47,744 nucleotides of DNA, taken from contig JALWTA010000034.1 of assembly GCA_027082955.1 (NCBI GenBank), forward strand, positions 1 to 47,744. The letters are read 5' to 3'. The notes beneath the pieces are model-generated. The model had not been told where the DNA came from. It saw only the letters and a list, made by a program, of their open reading frames with translations, and made no database searches. Shown piece by piece: positions 46,200 to 47,744 of the stretch; within the stretch, counting starts at the first letter, position 1; each line of letters opens with the position of its first letter. Position numbers and translations under genes: made by a program. The stretch is from Sulfurovum sp. Lineage in GTDB: Bacteria; Campylobacterota; Campylobacteria; Campylobacterales; Sulfurovaceae.

Positions 46200-46586
46200 T
46201 TACGATAGATATTGCAGTACATCTTTTTTAAGATTTTTTGCTATCTCAAGACATTGTCTGCATATTTGAATATCGGGCTCAAAGTCAGCAAGTACAGATC
46301 CAAAAGGATACTTTGATGTCAGGTAGATGGAGTCTATCAGATCGATTTCATCGTCGTTGATGGAGAGCTCAAACCCATTGACACGCACAATTTCTGCCAA
46401 AACGGCAATACTGTGTGTCTTTTGAAGCTTGATACCATTCTCAATGAAAAGGGCTTTCAAAAACTTCTCTATCGCCTGTTGGGCATTTTGTAAAGAGGGA
46501 TTGTAGAGGTGGCTCTCCAAGAGAATTTGTGCTGAGAGCAGATTGTCGTCTGCATAGTTGAGCCAAATGGTGGTCTCATTTTTCAT
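46200..46586 (-). CDS. HEPN-domain protein, partner of an MNT nucleotidyltransferase
   Basis: 128 residues, all helical. The LQNAQQAIEKFLKALFIENG and KTHSIAVLAEIV blocks place it in the HEPN family. The R-x4-6-H motif of the RNase-active HEPN toxins is not visible, so nuclease activity is doubtful. Its start overlaps the upstream nucleotidyltransferase by 11 bp. Such MNT-HEPN pairs act in many cases as toxin-antitoxin modules in which MNT adenylylates HEPN. Confidence 0.82.
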   Translation of the reverse strand: MKNETTIWLNYADDNLLSAQILLESHLYNPSLQNAQQAIEKFLKALFIENGIKLQKTHSIAVLAEIVRVNGFELSINDDEIDLIDSIYLTSKYPFGSVLADFEPDIQICRQCLEIAKNLKKDVLQYLS

Positions 46587-46875
46587 AAATGACCTGCCCG
46601 TTCTCTATCTCTTGGGCAAAGGCACCCTGAAAGTTTTCTTTTATCGGTACGATATCGATAGGGATCTTTTTGGAGAGTTCTCTGAGTGCTTTTCTGTATT
46701 TCAGTGAAAGTGTTAAAAAGTTGCTGTGCGAATCCTGAATGATAGCCACATCAATATCGTTTGGGTTTTGCGCGTGAAAAAAGGATCCGAATATAATAAT
46801 TTTATGAACCTCTTCAAATGGCTGTAACTGCTTTTTGATATAGTGTGTATATGCTTTTTTTACTGCAGTATCCAT
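46576..46875 (-). CDS. Minimal nucleotidyltransferase (MNT), HEPN partner
   Basis: 99 residues. The polymerase-beta-type motif is GSFFHAQNPNDID, G-S followed by eight residues and D-x-D, where ten residues are more usual. A later acidic strand IDIVPI supplies the third carboxylate. It lacks other domains. It overlaps the HEPN gene and is transcribed first. By family it would transfer a nucleotide to the HEPN partner to silence it. Confidence 0.82.
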   Translation of the reverse strand: MDTAVKKAYTHYIKKQLQPFEEVHKIIIFGSFFHAQNPNDIDVAIIQDSHSNFLTLSLKYRKALRELSKKIPIDIVPIKENFQGAFAQEIENGQVIYEK

Positions 46876-46971
46876 TTCGAATGCCTTTTGGAAGTTATGG
46901 GTTATCTGGATAATTCTACCATAAAAGTTTAGTGCATTTCAATATTTTGTGCCTCCAGTGAGGGAGGTATC

Positions 46972-47550
46972 CTAAAAATTCGACGGCGTAGGCGTATTGA
47001 TAAGGTTGTAAAACTCGTTGCGGGTACGTTCATCACTTTTGAAAAGCCCACGCAGTGCGGAGCTGACAGTAGTGGAGTTGATCTTCTGCACCCCTCGCAT
47101 CTCCATACACATGTGTCGGGCGTGTACCACGACGGCAACCCCTTTGGGTTTGATAGTCTCCAAAATCGCATCGGCAATCTGCTCGGTCATCTGTTCTTGG
47201 ATCTGTAAGCGTCTAGCATAGACATTGACAATGCGCGGTATTTTGCTCAGTCCTACCACCTTGCCGTCTGGGATATAAGCGACATGTGCACGTCCGATGA
47301 TCGGCAGCATATGGTGTTCACACATGGAGTAAAACTCGATATCGCGTACCAGTACCATCTCATCATTGCTGGTTGTAAAAAGTGCCTGATTGAGGATCTC
47401 TTTGGGGTCTTGGTGATACCCCTCGGTTAGAAACTCCAGTGCTTTGGCGACACGGTGCGGGGTCTTTTGCAGTCCCTCACGGTCGGGGTCTTCCCCCAAA
47501 AGCTCCAGCATCCGACTCACTAACTGTTCAAACTCTTGTTCCTTATCCAT
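46972..47550 (-). CDS. folE: GTP cyclohydrolase I
   Basis: 192 residues. It converts GTP to dihydroneopterin triphosphate, the first step of folate and related pterins. The zinc ligands are in MCEHHMLP and HMCMEMRG, and the GLSKIPRIV block is diagnostic. The length is normal. Folate supply ties it to thyX elsewhere in the window. The gap to the MNT gene (46876-46971) shows no recognised feature. Confidence 0.95.
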   Translation of the reverse strand: MDKEQEFEQLVSRMLELLGEDPDREGLQKTPHRVAKALEFLTEGYHQDPKEILNQALFTTSNDEMVLVRDIEFYSMCEHHMLPIIGRAHVAYIPDGKVVGLSKIPRIVNVYARRLQIQEQMTEQIADAILETIKPKGVAVVVHARHMCMEMRGVQKINSTTVSSALRGLFKSDERTRNEFYNLINTPTPSNF

Positions 47551-47597
47551 CTGTAATCCATTTAATAAAAGCTTTTCGATAAGAAAAGCATACCAAA

Positions 47598-47625
47598 ACT
47601 ATTCACTATTCACTCTTAACTCCCT
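47598..47625. repeat. Short heptanucleotide array upstream of folE
   Basis: Four 7-mers in register: actattc, actattc, actctta, actccct. Read on the minus strand they begin with a G or A and end with T/A, like the other arrays. It lies in the gap between folE and the window edge. Confidence 0.45.
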
Positions 47626-47691
47626 AAAATCGAAATAGAAAAAATGTAAATAAGCGGGAGTGTCGTAAAATACGAAGAAACCAGAGAAAAA

Positions 47692-47744
47692 AGTGCACTT
47701 GATTCTTTCACCCATCGGGTGCACTCTTTCCCCAAGGAGTGAAA
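47692..47744 (+). promoter_or_regulatory. Possible switch-like leader of a gene beyond the right edge
   Basis: AAGGAG (47734-47739) looks like a ribosome binding site just before the window ends. AGTGCAC (47692-47698) can pair with GTGCACT (47719-47725). Alternatively CACTC (47722-47726) can pair with GAGTG (47737-47741), which would cover part of the AAGGAG. A third stem, CACCC with GGGTG (47709-47721), competes with the first. The mutually exclusive stems suggest translational control, but the gene itself is not visible. Confidence 0.35.

Overview
The window looks like chromosomal DNA of a Campylobacterota (epsilonproteobacterial) organism, most likely a Sulfurovum/Sulfurimonas-like sulfur oxidiser. 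This is an inference from family-typical traits. Ribonucleotide reductase has a long insert between its NLC and CNL motifs. RNase J carries a long Asn/Gln/Arg-rich N-terminus. DnaA boxes cluster around TTCAC cores on both sides of dnaA. There is a NifS/NifU pair, FAD-dependent ThyX, and a twin-arginine sulfide:quinone reductase-like flavoprotein. No prophage, insertion sequence, CRISPR array or rRNA operon was seen.

Layout. 1-10: first codons of a minus-strand gene leaving the window. 96-1204: two small exported proteins of unknown function. 1509-5829: nrdA and purB on the minus strand, separated by a heptamer array and three tandem ~110-bp palindromic repeats. 5925-7040: an RluA-type pseudouridine synthase with two embedded parS sites, then an intergenic knot of heptamers, a G9 tract and a pair of inverted REP-like hairpins. 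7039-9943: a compact minus-strand operon, hisF - nucleoside phosphorylase-like - excalibur protein - rlmN - 34-aa membrane protein, with a third parS. 10150-16095: plus-strand RNA and replication genes (rsmA, RNase J, SIS/CBS sugar-phosphate isomerase, RluB-type pseudouridine synthase, rarA). 16166-17158: two related glycine-zipper lipoproteins, the second carrying an OmpA domain. 17654-18108: five tRNA genes (transcribed Pro, His, Arg, Arg, Leu). 18436-24229: sodium-dependent transporter, purM, a DUF2892-like protein, a small lipoprotein, a BaiN-like flavoprotein and the SQR-like flavoprotein. 24299-31452: moeA, recJ, pyrG, dnaN, dnaA on the minus strand. 31453-31598 and 29934-30128: probable bipartite oriC. 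31599-35830: ruvC, L,D-transpeptidase, thyX, dGTPase. 35898-43218: typA, tig, clpP, def, a ComM/YifB-type ATPase, nhaA. 43281-45588: nifS-nifU. 45784-47550: SpoIIAA-like protein, an MNT-HEPN pair and folE. The last ~55 bases look like the leader of a gene beyond the edge.

How it fits together. This is an origin-proximal housekeeping region: replication start (dnaA, dnaN, oriC), nucleotide supply (nrdA, purB, purM, pyrG, thyX, dGTPase, folE), repair and recombination (recJ, ruvC, rarA), RNA modification and decay (rsmA, rlmN, two pseudouridine synthases, RNase J), and protein quality control (tig, clpP, def). Three parS sites about 22-25 kb from dnaA fit an origin-proximal centromere. The least ordinary content is intergenic. 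The three palindromes next to purB show base changes that preserve pairing from copy to copy, which suggests selected structure. Period-7 arrays sit at several gene 3' ends, and two gene leaders look able to hide their own translation start signals.
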